Of a stretch of 64,000 nucleotides of DNA, positions 25,813 through 33,739 are shown one piece after another. A program made the position numbers and the translations under genes. The number at the start of each line of letters is the position of its first letter. Position 1 is the stretch's first letter. Source of the DNA: Nitrospira sp. (lineage in GTDB: Bacteria > Nitrospirota > Nitrospiria > Nitrospirales > Nitrospiraceae); NCBI GenBank assembly GCA_031315995.1, contig JALDRG010000007.1, positions 212,264 through 276,263 on the forward strand. Direction: 5' to 3'. The notes under the pieces were generated by a model that was given only the letters and a program-made list of their open reading frames with translations, was not told where the DNA came from and made no database searches.

Positions 25813-28137
25813 GTGACCAAGTCGGGAGGCAGGCGGTGGGCGGCAATTCTTATTCTCGCGCTGGTGTTCCTCTACACGATCGGAGTGGGAGCATCCGTGT
25901 ACGCGCAGGACGGCCTGCCGTTGGTGACGTCGGTCACCATCCGTGGGCAGAAACGTATTGAACTGCCGGCGATCGTGGGGCGTCTCACGCTCAAGCCTAA
26001 CGACCATTTTACGGCCGAGGCGCTCCGTGAGCAGGTCAAAATCCTGTACGCCACGGGATACTTCGAAGACGTGCAGGTGGAGACGGAGTCAGGCGCGGAG
26101 GGCGTGTCCGTCGGTTTCGTCGTCCGAGAGAAACCCTTCATTACCGAGATCGTTTTCGACGGCAACCAGGAATTGAGCGACGACAAGCTCAAAGAGAAGA
26201 TCACGATCAAGAGTCAAACGTTTCTCGACCAGCAACAAGCCAAAGAGAGCGCGGAGAAGATCCGGCTCGCCTATCAGGAAGACGGCTACTATAACTGTCA
26301 GGTCATTCCCGTCATACAGGCGGTGGACGAAGACCGGAAGCGGCTGACGTTCTTCATCAAGGAAGGCACCAAAGCCAAAGTCCGGCAGATCAATTTCGAG
26401 GGGATGCGGGCCGTGACCAAGGAAGAGATGTTCAAAGTTACGGCGACCCGCGAATGGATTCCCTGGTATGGACTCCTTACGCAGCTGAAGGTGCCGTCGC
26501 TGCTGTCCGATGCCGGCGTGCTGAAGCGCGAGGAGCTTGGAAACGATATCGAGCGCATGCGGGAAGTGTACTTGAATAAAGGCTATTTGAATGTGCAGAT
26601 CAGCCAGCCGACGCTGGAGTTGAGCGACGACAAAAAGTGGTTCGAAATCAGCTACTCGATCGTCGAGGGTGAGCCGTTCATCGTGCAGGAAGTCGGGTTT
26701 CGCGGAAACACCGTATTCGAGGATCATGAGTTGCGCGAAGGGTTGAATATCAAGCCCGGCGAAATTTTTCAGCGGGCCAAGATTCGGGGTGAAATCACCC
26801 GGATCACGGATTTGTACGGTGCGAAGGGGTATGTGTTCTCCGATGTCGTGCCGAACGTGACGCCCGACAACACTGCGCGCACGGCGACGATTATCCTGAA
26901 CGTGAAAGAAGGGGAAATGATGCGGATCCGGGAGATCCACGTCACCGGCAACGACAAAACGCGGGACAATGTGGTGCGCCGGGAACTGCGGTTGGACGAA
27001 CAGGACGTGATCGACACCCTGGCGTTGAAGCGTAGTTTTCAGCGGTTGAACAATTTGAACTTTTTCGAGACGGTGGAAATTTTGCCGCAGCAGGTCGATG
27101 TCGACAAAGTCGATCTCAATGTGAAGGTGAAGGAGAAGCCGACCGGCCAGTTCAGCATCGGCGGCGGATTCAGCACCTTGGATAAACTGGTGGCGATTGC
27201 GGATATCACCGAAGGCAACCTCGGTGGAAACGGTTGGTTGGGGCGTATCCGCGGGCAATTGGGTCAGCAGCGGTCGTTGGGCTTGGTGACCTTCCGGAAT
27301 CCCTACGTGAACGACTCGTATAATGCGCTCCAGCTGGATATTTACCGGTCGATGACCAACTACATTTCCTATTTCGAGTCGAAATCCGGTGCGAGCGTCA
27401 CCTGGAGCCGATGGTTGTCGGAATATGTGAACGGGAGCATCAGCCTGTTCGCCGAGCAGCTCAAGTATAGTGATCCGCAGGCGGGGCTCTGTCCGGATCT
27501 GATCCCGCTCATCTGCGGCCAGCTCGGCACACAATCATCGACGGGTGTGCGCACCTCGATCTTTCGCGACACGCGCGATTATTATCTGGATCCTCGAACC
27601 GGGTGGCGATTCAGCCTCGGGGCCGATTACGCCTCGCCGTCCCTCGGGGGGACGAATCACTTTTATAAACTGTATGTCGATGTGATGAAATACACGCCGT
27701 TGGTCTATGACACGCGCTTCTCGGTGCACGTTCGCTACGGACAGACAGAGGGACTTGGGGGCCGGCCCATTCCCCTCACCGAGCGGTTCTTCGTGGGAGG
27801 TATCAATACGATGCGCGGGTTCGTGTTCGGACGGGCGGGTCCTGTGACGCCGTCCGGCTCGCTCCTGGGTTCCGCCAAAGAACTCATTTTCAACAACGAT
27901 TTTATTTTCACGATTTCGTCCGAAGCGAAGCTGAACGGCGTGTTCTTCTTCGATTATGGAAACGGATTCAACGACAACCAGCCGGTGAAGTTCAGTGATT
28001 TACGGGCTGCGGCCGGGTTTGAGGCCAGATGGATTTCTCCGTTCGGTCCGTTGCGGGCTGCTTACGGAATCAATCTCGATCCCCGGCCCACAGAGCGGAT
28101 GGGTGTGTTCGAGTTCACCATCGGATCGCTGTTCTAA
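25813..28137 (+). CDS. bamA: Outer-membrane protein assembly factor BamA
   Basis: A 774-residue outer-membrane insertase that folds beta-barrel proteins. The GTG start at 25813 has GGAAGGA 8 nt upstream and gives a clear signal peptide (hydrophobic about 10-27, cleavage near VYAQD). Five POTRA domains follow (roughly 30-350, typical GYxxVxV and GNxxxxxxxL repeats such as FRGNTVFEDHELREGL). A 16-strand Omp85 barrel begins with FSIGGGFSTLD and includes the conserved VRGF-type loop (here MRGFVFG). The C-terminus ends in FEFTIGSLF, with the terminal aromatic expected of barrel proteins. Two Skp-like genes follow immediately. Confidence 0.95.
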   Translation: MTKSGGRRWAAILILALVFLYTIGVGASVYAQDGLPLVTSVTIRGQKRIELPAIVGRLTLKPNDHFTAEALREQVKILYATGYFEDVQVETESGAEGVSVGFVVREKPFITEIVFDGNQELSDDKLKEKITIKSQTFLDQQQAKESAEKIRLAYQEDGYYNCQVIPVIQAVDEDRKRLTFFIKEGTKAKVRQINFEGMRAVTKEEMFKVTATREWIPWYGLLTQLKVPSLLSDAGVLKREELGNDIERMREVYLNKGYLNVQISQPTLELSDDKKWFEISYSIVEGEPFIVQEVGFRGNTVFEDHELREGLNIKPGEIFQRAKIRGEITRITDLYGAKGYVFSDVVPNVTPDNTARTATIILNVKEGEMMRIREIHVTGNDKTRDNVVRRELRLDEQDVIDTLALKRSFQRLNNLNFFETVEILPQQVDVDKVDLNVKVKEKPTGQFSIGGGFSTLDKLVAIADITEGNLGGNGWLGRIRGQLGQQRSLGLVTFRNPYVNDSYNALQLDIYRSMTNYISYFESKSGASVTWSRWLSEYVNGSISLFAEQLKYSDPQAGLCPDLIPLICGQLGTQSSTGVRTSIFRDTRDYYLDPRTGWRFSLGADYASPSLGGTNHFYKLYVDVMKYTPLVYDTRFSVHVRYGQTEGLGGRPIPLTERFFVGGINTMRGFVFGRAGPVTPSGSLLGSAKELIFNNDFIFTISSEAKLNGVFFFDYGNGFNDNQPVKFSDLRAAAGFEARWISPFGPLRAAYGINLDPRPTERMGVFEFTIGSLF

Positions 28138-28179
28138 CAGGCGATCCGTGTGTCGGTGTCCGAGAAAGGAATCGCCGGA

Positions 28180-28755
28180 ATGAGTGGACACGTGTGCCGC
28201 GGTGGATCGCAGAGGGCCGGATGGGCCGGGGTGTGTCTCGCGCTCATGACCGTGGCGTTGGTGATCGGCGGGTGTCGGTCCGGACATTCGACGGTGCCGA
28301 CGTCCACCCGGATCGGCGTGGTGGATCCTCAGCGTGTGCTGAGCGAGACCACTGTCGGGAAGAAGGCGAAGGACATGCTGGCCTCGTTTGCAAAGAACCG
28401 GCAGGCGCTCATCGAGTTGGAGGAAAAAGAGTTGCGGCGGATGGAAGAAGATTTCATGAAACAGGGCAGTGTGCTGAGCGCCAATGCCAAACGAGAGCGG
28501 GAAGAACAATTCCGGCGCCGCATGGCGGAGTATCAGCAGAAGGTCACCGACCTGAACCGTGAAGTGCAGGAGAAGCAAAAAGAGGTGTTGGACGGGTTCC
28601 GCGAGAAGATTGAAGCCCTGTCGGGGAAGGTGGCGAAACGGCTGGAGTTGCAGGCCGTATTCGATCGCGGCCGCGGAGGCCCCACGCTTTATTTCGACGA
28701 GGCCGTGGATGTGTCGTCGCAGGTCATCGAAGAATTCAACAACACGTATCCATGA
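28180..28755 (+). CDS. OmpH/Skp family periplasmic chaperone, lipoprotein-like
   Basis: A protein of 191 residues. The hydrophobic N-terminus ends in VIGGCRSG, a plausible lipobox, so it may be lipid-anchored rather than soluble like classical Skp. The mature part starts with IGVVDPQRVLSET, the usual OmpH opening, followed by a long charged coiled coil (about 60-145) forming the Skp tentacles. It likely escorts unfolded outer-membrane proteins to BamA, encoded 42 bp upstream. The ATG at 28180 was preferred over GTG 28150 for its AAGGAA site. Its stop overlaps a possible start of the next ompH copy. Confidence 0.8.
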   Translation: MSGHVCRGGSQRAGWAGVCLALMTVALVIGGCRSGHSTVPTSTRIGVVDPQRVLSETTVGKKAKDMLASFAKNRQALIELEEKELRRMEEDFMKQGSVLSANAKREREEQFRRRMAEYQQKVTDLNREVQEKQKEVLDGFREKIEALSGKVAKRLELQAVFDRGRGGPTLYFDEAVDVSSQVIEEFNNTYP

Positions 28756-28766
28756 TGAGGGGGCCC

Positions 28767-29303
28767 ATGAACGTACGTACTTGGATCGTAGGGGGTGTGC
28801 TACAGGTATTGTTGGCATGGCTGGCGCAGCCGGTGCAGGCGGCGGACCGCATGAAGATCGCGATGATGGACCAGCAAAAGGTCGTCGAACGGAGCGTGGC
28901 CGGGAAACGCGCGCTCGAGGATCTCAAGAGCTACTCCACGACGCGCCAAAAGATCATCGATTCCGACGACCAGGAGTTGAAGGAACTGGAGAAGGGGCTC
29001 CAGGATGCGACGTTCTCAGAGGAGACTCGCAAGGAGAAGCAGGAGCAGTTCAGGACGAAGCTGGAGGCCTATCAGCGCCGGATTCAGGATTTCAATCGTG
29101 AGGTGCAGGACAAGCAGCGGGGAATGGTCGCGGATTTTGCGCAGCGTATCCATGCCGCCGCGGCGGCGGTCGCCCAGAAAGAAGGGTATACCGCCGTCCT
29201 CGACCGGGGCAGCGAGTCCACGGTCAAGATCGTGATCTACAATCACCCATCGGTCGATCTCACGGAGCAGATCATCAAGGAGTTTGATCGGCAAAACAAA
29301 TAG
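28767..29303 (+). CDS. skp: OmpH/Skp family periplasmic chaperone
   Basis: A second, tandem OmpH protein of 178 residues. A standard signal peptide (hydrophobic about 6-20, cleavage near PVQAAD) suggests a soluble periplasmic form. MKIAMMDQQKVVERS opens the OmpH domain and a coiled coil runs from about 55 to 125. It is clearly related to the preceding gene but divergent, so this is an old duplication. The ATG at 28767 follows GAGG; ATG 28752, overlapping the previous stop, is an alternative. In many bacteria lpxD follows here; in this window fabZ follows instead. Confidence 0.85.
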   Translation: MNVRTWIVGGVLQVLLAWLAQPVQAADRMKIAMMDQQKVVERSVAGKRALEDLKSYSTTRQKIIDSDDQELKELEKGLQDATFSEETRKEKQEQFRTKLEAYQRRIQDFNREVQDKQRGMVADFAQRIHAAAAAVAQKEGYTAVLDRGSESTVKIVIYNHPSVDLTEQIIKEFDRQNK

Positions 29304-29345
29304 TCGGGAGTCGTAATCGTCTACGCAACACAGGAGGCGGGGCTG

Positions 29346-29801
29346 ATGTCAGTGATGGACAACGTTGAGATTCAATCGATCCTTCCCCACCGGTATCCGT
29401 TTTTACTCGTCGACCGCATTCGAGAACTCGAGCCGGACCGCCGGATCGTCGGTATCAAGAATGTGACCATCAATGAACCGTTTTTTCAGGGGCATTTCCC
29501 AGGGCGTCCGGTCATGCCGGGCGTATTGATCCTTGAGGCTCTGGCCCAGGTCGGCGGGGTGTTGGCCTTTAAGTCCCTGGGGGCGGTCGGCCGCCCGGTT
29601 GTGTATTTGACCGGGATCGACGGGGCCAAATTCAGGAAGCCGGTGGTCCCGGGGGACATTCTCCGGTTGGAAGTCGATGTGCTGAAGAAGCGCGCCCCGT
29701 TCTGGAAGATGCAGGGCCGAGCCTTCGTCGAGTCCGAGCTGGTGTGTGAAGCAGAAGTCACGGCGATGGTCACGGATGAAAAGGCAGTCGAGGGACAGTA
29801 A
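29346..29801 (+). CDS. fabZ: 3-hydroxyacyl-ACP dehydratase FabZ
   Basis: A 151-residue cytoplasmic hot-dog-fold enzyme that dehydrates 3-hydroxyacyl-ACP in fatty-acid elongation and competes with lipid A enzymes for the same substrate. IQSILPHRYPFLLVDR holds the catalytic His, and FFQGHFPGRPVMPGVLILEALAQ holds the second catalytic block with Glu. GGAGG precedes the ATG. It is encoded just before lpxA, the usual arrangement that balances lipid A and phospholipid synthesis. Confidence 0.96.
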   Translation: MSVMDNVEIQSILPHRYPFLLVDRIRELEPDRRIVGIKNVTINEPFFQGHFPGRPVMPGVLILEALAQVGGVLAFKSLGAVGRPVVYLTGIDGAKFRKPVVPGDILRLEVDVLKKRAPFWKMQGRAFVESELVCEAEVTAMVTDEKAVEGQ

Positions 29802-29869
29802 CCAGGGGTCGTGCGGTGGCCCGCAGCGTAGCGTTGAACAGGACGACAGGCAATGGTGAGGAGGTGTGA

Positions 29870-30679
29870 GTGAAGATACATCCGACCGCGGTGGTCCATC
29901 CTAAAGCGGTGCTCGCGGACGACGTGGAAGTCGGGGCCTACTCCGTCGTCGGAGAACATGTCCGGATCGGCGCCGGCACCCGAGTCTCGTCCCATGTCTG
30001 TATCGACGGGTGGACCGACATCGGAGAGCGGTGCGAATTGCATCCCTTTGTGTCGGTGGGCGGACCGCCCCAGCATATGCAGTACAAGGGCGAGCCGACC
30101 AAGGTCGTGATCGGGCACGACAATATCTTGCGCGAGTATGTGACGGTCAATCGGGCGACGGTGCAAGGTGGCGGAGTCACCAGCATCGGCGACGCTAATT
30201 TTCTGATGGCCTATGTGCATGTCGCGCACGATTGCCACCTCGGGAACCATCTCATCCTGGCGAATGCGGCGAGTCTGGCCGGGCACATCACCATCGGTGA
30301 TCACGCCATTATCGGCGGCCTCTCAGGCATTCACCAATACGTGCGCATCGGTGCCTATGCGATGGTGGGCGGCTGCTGCGCGCTCGGCCAGGATCTCCCG
30401 CCGTTCATGCGGGCTGCCGGCGGATATCGCGCCCGGATGTACGGATTGAACTCCATCGGTCTGCGACGGCATGGCTTCTCCTCCGATCGGATTGCGGCCT
30501 TGAAAAAGGCATATGAAGTGCTCTTTCGCTCCGGGCATCGGGTGGCGGAGGCCGTCAAGCTGGCGCGTGGGACCTTCAGTGCCAGCCAGGATGTCATGCA
30601 GGTGGCCGCGTTCATGGAAGGGACCAAACGGGGGATCTGCCGATCGGTCGGTAAGGATCAAGAGGGCGAAGAGGAGTAG
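29870..30679 (+). CDS. lpxA: Acyl-ACP--UDP-N-acetylglucosamine O-acyltransferase
   Basis: A 269-residue trimeric left-handed beta-helix enzyme that catalyses the first step of lipid A synthesis. Hexapeptide repeats run through residues 5-190 (IHPTAVVHPKAVL, VEVGAYSVVG), and the catalytic His is in YVHVAHDCHLGN. The helical C-terminal domain is present (SSDRIAALKKAYEVLFRSG). Start GTG 29870 follows GAGGAGG. Whether it acylates the 3-OH or a 3-amino form of the sugar nucleotide is open, given the oxidoreductase gene two positions downstream. Confidence 0.95.
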   Translation: MKIHPTAVVHPKAVLADDVEVGAYSVVGEHVRIGAGTRVSSHVCIDGWTDIGERCELHPFVSVGGPPQHMQYKGEPTKVVIGHDNILREYVTVNRATVQGGGVTSIGDANFLMAYVHVAHDCHLGNHLILANAASLAGHITIGDHAIIGGLSGIHQYVRIGAYAMVGGCCALGQDLPPFMRAAGGYRARMYGLNSIGLRRHGFSSDRIAALKKAYEVLFRSGHRVAEAVKLARGTFSASQDVMQVAAFMEGTKRGICRSVGKDQEGEEE

Positions 30680-30681
30680 CG

Positions 30682-31524
30682 GTGGGAGAGCATGTGGCCG
30701 ACGGTATACACGCGTCCAACGGACAGCGGATCGGGCTCATCGCAGGCAATGGCCGGTTTCCGATCATTTTTGCCGACAACGCGAAGCGGCTCGGGTATTC
30801 CGTGTCGGCGGTGGCGCACGAGGGCGAAACAGATCCCGAGTTGGAACGGCACGTCGATCACATTCACTGGATCAAGATCGGGCAGTTCGGCAAATTGATC
30901 GAGGCCCTTAAGGGGGACGGCGTTCAGCGGGCGGTCATGCTGGGAGGTATCAAGAAGACGCATGTGTTTTCCACGGTCCGACCAGATTTTCGCGCGTTAG
31001 CCTTAGCTGCCAAACTGATTCATCTCAAGGACGACGATATCCTTCGTCGGGTCGCCGAAGAGATCGAACAAGAAGGCATTCAGATCTGTGAGTCCACATT
31101 CGGCCTGGAGGGAATCCTGGTCGAGGACGGCACGTTGACGAGGCGTGAGCCGAGCAAGAAGGAATGGGAAGACATTCGGTACGGCTGGGATGTCGGCAAA
31201 CAGATCGGGGCGCTGGATATCGGGCAGTGCGTCGTGGTGAAGGACCGGGTGATCGTCGCCGTCGAAGCCGTGGAGGGAACCGATGGCGCGATCCGCAGGG
31301 GCGGGGAACTGGCGCATGGCGGCGCGGTGGTCGTGAAACGGTGTAAACCTCAGCAGGACCTCCGATTCGATCTGCCCGCCGTCGGTCCGCGCACCATTGA
31401 GGTGATGGAGTCCGTCAAGGCGTCGGTGCTGGCCTTGGAAGCGGGGCGTGGGATCCTCCTTGATCGTGACGAAACGATCGCGAAGGCGAACCGCGCCGGA
31501 ATCGCGATTGTCGGCATGACCTAA
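30682..31524 (+). CDS. lpxI: UDP-2,3-diacylglucosamine pyrophosphatase LpxI
   Basis: A 280-residue enzyme of the DUF1009/LpxI family that cleaves UDP-2,3-diacylglucosamine to lipid X, replacing LpxH. IGLIAGNGRFPIIFADNA opens the N-terminal domain. The LpxI C-terminal domain contains DIGQCVVVKDRVIVAVEAVEGTD, with the metal-binding acidic residues, and closes with GIAIVG. GTG start 2 bp after lpxA. This identifies the organism's lipid A route as the LpxI variant; no lpxH is visible. Confidence 0.93.
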   Translation: MGEHVADGIHASNGQRIGLIAGNGRFPIIFADNAKRLGYSVSAVAHEGETDPELERHVDHIHWIKIGQFGKLIEALKGDGVQRAVMLGGIKKTHVFSTVRPDFRALALAAKLIHLKDDDILRRVAEEIEQEGIQICESTFGLEGILVEDGTLTRREPSKKEWEDIRYGWDVGKQIGALDIGQCVVVKDRVIVAVEAVEGTDGAIRRGGELAHGGAVVVKRCKPQQDLRFDLPAVGPRTIEVMESVKASVLALEAGRGILLDRDETIAKANRAGIAIVGMT

Positions 31525-31576
31525 TACCGTCCGGTATCAGCACGGAGCCATGTCTGTTGGCAGAGGATAGGGCGCG

Positions 31577-32566
31577 ATGAAACAGCTTCGAGCCGGTGTG
31601 ATCGGCGTCGGCCACCTGGGCCAGCACCATGCGCGGCACTACGCGACGCTTCCCGGCGCGACATTGGTCGGTGTCTATGACGCATCGCCGAGCCGCGCCA
31701 AGCTCATTGCCGATCGACATGGCGTGCAGGCCTGGACGGAACTCGACGACTTGCTGAAGCAGGTCGATATTGTCAGCGTGGCCGCTCCCACCTCCGCCCA
31801 CTTTACGACGGCCACGGCGTGCCTGAAAGCCGGCAAGCATGTGCTGGTGGAAAAACCCATCGCCGCAACGCCTGCGGAATCCCATGAGTTGGTCGAACTG
31901 GCGGCGCGACGCGGGTGCCTGTTACAGGTCGGACATAGTGAGCGGTTCAACCCGATCATGCAGCGCATGCGCCCCCACATTGAGCGCCCTGCCTTTATCG
32001 AATGTCATCGGTTGAGCGCCTTCGGTGAACGGGGAACCGATGTCGATGTGGTGCTGGATCTCATGATTCACGACCTGGACCTCGTGTTGTCGTTCAACCC
32101 GGGGGTGGTCGAAGAGGTTCGGGCGGCTGGTGTGCCGGTACTCTCACCCAACATCGATATCGCCAATGCTCGGATCGCCTTCGCGAGCGGATGTGTTGCA
32201 AATGTCACCGCCAGTCGGGTCTCGACCAATAAAATGCGCCGGTTGCGGGTTTTTCAGCGCGACCGCTATGTCTCGATTGATTTTCAGACACGCCAGGCCG
32301 TCGTGTCTCGACGCGTACAAGGCGCCGGCGCCAAGCCGACGATCGATGTGGAATCCTACCAGGCCGGAGATGAGGAGCCGTTGCGGCTGGAGCTGGACTC
32401 GTTCATTCATGCGGTGCGCACCGGAACCCGTCCGGTCGTATCCGGTGAAGACGGGGCAGCGGCGCTCAATCTGGCCGCGCTGGTGCTGGAGGCCATCGGT
32501 CAATTTACACAACGCCACTCGGCAGGTGAGGCATCGGCGGTGGTGTTCGGTCAGGAGAATGTGTAA
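31577..32566 (+). CDS. Gfo/Idh/MocA family NAD(P)-dependent oxidoreductase
   Basis: A 329-residue two-domain oxidoreductase. The Rossmann motif is GVIGVGHLGQHHA, EKPIA is the conserved nicotinamide-side lysine block, and LMIHDLDLVL supplies the catalytic-type His. It is embedded between lpxI and lpxB, so its substrate is probably a UDP-GlcNAc-like sugar. GnnA, which oxidises the 3-OH of UDP-GlcNAc for amide-linked lipid A, belongs to this family and is often found beside lpxA. Its partner aminotransferase GnnB is not visible here, so that role is only a hypothesis. Confidence 0.85.
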   Translation: MKQLRAGVIGVGHLGQHHARHYATLPGATLVGVYDASPSRAKLIADRHGVQAWTELDDLLKQVDIVSVAAPTSAHFTTATACLKAGKHVLVEKPIAATPAESHELVELAARRGCLLQVGHSERFNPIMQRMRPHIERPAFIECHRLSAFGERGTDVDVVLDLMIHDLDLVLSFNPGVVEEVRAAGVPVLSPNIDIANARIAFASGCVANVTASRVSTNKMRRLRVFQRDRYVSIDFQTRQAVVSRRVQGAGAKPTIDVESYQAGDEEPLRLELDSFIHAVRTGTRPVVSGEDGAAALNLAALVLEAIGQFTQRHSAGEASAVVFGQENV

Positions 32567-32605
32567 GGGTGTCACCTCTGTGCCTGTCCGCATGAGACGA
32601 ACAGC

Positions 32606-33739
32606 ATGCCACGCATCTTAATCGTGACCGGAGAGGCCTCCGGCGATCTGCACGGAGCCCACTTGGTGAAGGCGTTGAAGGAGCTGTCTCCCGCCCTTCA
32701 GATTGTGGGCATCGGCGGCGCCTCGATGCGGGCGGCGGGCGCAGAACTGGTCCGCGACATTCCACAACTGGATGTGATGGGGCTCATCGGCGTGTCGGCC
32801 GTCAAAACGATGCTGCAGCGGATTTCGCGAATCCGAACACTGATCAAGGGAGAACGTTGGGATCTTGTGGTGTTGATCGATAACCCCGGTCTCAATTTTC
32901 ATTTTGCGCGGGTGGCCAAGGCCTGTGGTCTCAAGGTGCTGTACTACATTGCGCCGAAAGTGTGGGCCTGGCGGCCAGGGCGGATGCGATGGATTCAGCA
33001 GCGCGTCGATCATGTGCTGTCGATTCTTCCGTTTGAGCAGGAGTTGTACCGGCGAGCCGGCGTTCGGTACACTTTTGTCGGCAACCCCCTCTTGGACGAA
33101 ATGGCGCCGTCATACGACCGGGCAGCCATACGAAAGCAGTTCGGCCTACCGGAGGCTGGGCTGGTGATCGGCCTGTTTCCCGGAAGCCGAAAGGGAGAAT
33201 TACAGCAGCATATCCCGGTTCTGCGCGACGCGGTGAGGCGGTTGGTAGAGCGCTATCCGGCGGCGCAGTTTATCGCCGCTCAGGCATCCTCGATTCAGGA
33301 GAGCCTGCTGGACGAACTGGTTCGCGATAGCCCCACCCCGATACGAGTCTTTCGTGACCAGTCCAACGAAGTGATGGCCGCGTCGGATGTGCTCTTGGTG
33401 AAATCAGGAACGTCCACGCTTCAGGCGGCGGTGATCGGCACACCCATGATCTTATTCTACCGCGCCGCCTCGAGGGTCACCTATTTGCTCGCTCGGCTGC
33501 TCATTCGTGTTCCTTGGATCGGGCTGCCGAATCTCGTGGCCGGGCAGACCATCGTCCCAGAATTAATCCACGATGACGCGACGGGTGAGCGGCTGGCTCA
33601 GGAAACGGAACGGTTGCTGCAAGACCGGACGGCCTATGACGGCATGCGAGCTGCATTGCTCAAGGTCCGCCAGGCATTGGGCGACCCCGGCGCCTCGCGA
33701 CGCGCCGCGGAAGTGATTCTTGCCGAGTGTCGCTCATGA
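32606..33739 (+). CDS. lpxB: Lipid-A-disaccharide synthase
   Basis: A 377-residue peripheral membrane GT19 enzyme that joins lipid X and UDP-diacylglucosamine into the lipid A disaccharide. The N-terminal ILIVTGEASGDLHGAHLV, the IDNPGLNFHFA block, YYIAPKVWAWRPGR and the C-terminal LVKSGTSTLQAAV are family signatures. Its stop overlaps the msbA ATG, so translation is coupled to the flippase that exports its downstream product. Confidence 0.96.
   Translation: MPRILIVTGEASGDLHGAHLVKALKELSPALQIVGIGGASMRAAGAELVRDIPQLDVMGLIGVSAVKTMLQRISRIRTLIKGERWDLVVLIDNPGLNFHFARVAKACGLKVLYYIAPKVWAWRPGRMRWIQQRVDHVLSILPFEQELYRRAGVRYTFVGNPLLDEMAPSYDRAAIRKQFGLPEAGLVIGLFPGSRKGELQQHIPVLRDAVRRLVERYPAAQFIAAQASSIQESLLDELVRDSPTPIRVFRDQSNEVMAASDVLLVKSGTSTLQAAVIGTPMILFYRAASRVTYLLARLLIRVPWIGLPNLVAGQTIVPELIHDDATGERLAQETERLLQDRTAYDGMRAALLKVRQALGDPGASRRAAEVILAECRS

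Noticed and set aside
26089..27534. 481-codon open frame opposite bamA
   Set aside because: Antisense shadow with no recognisable domain or ribosome site, while bamA on the other strand is complete.
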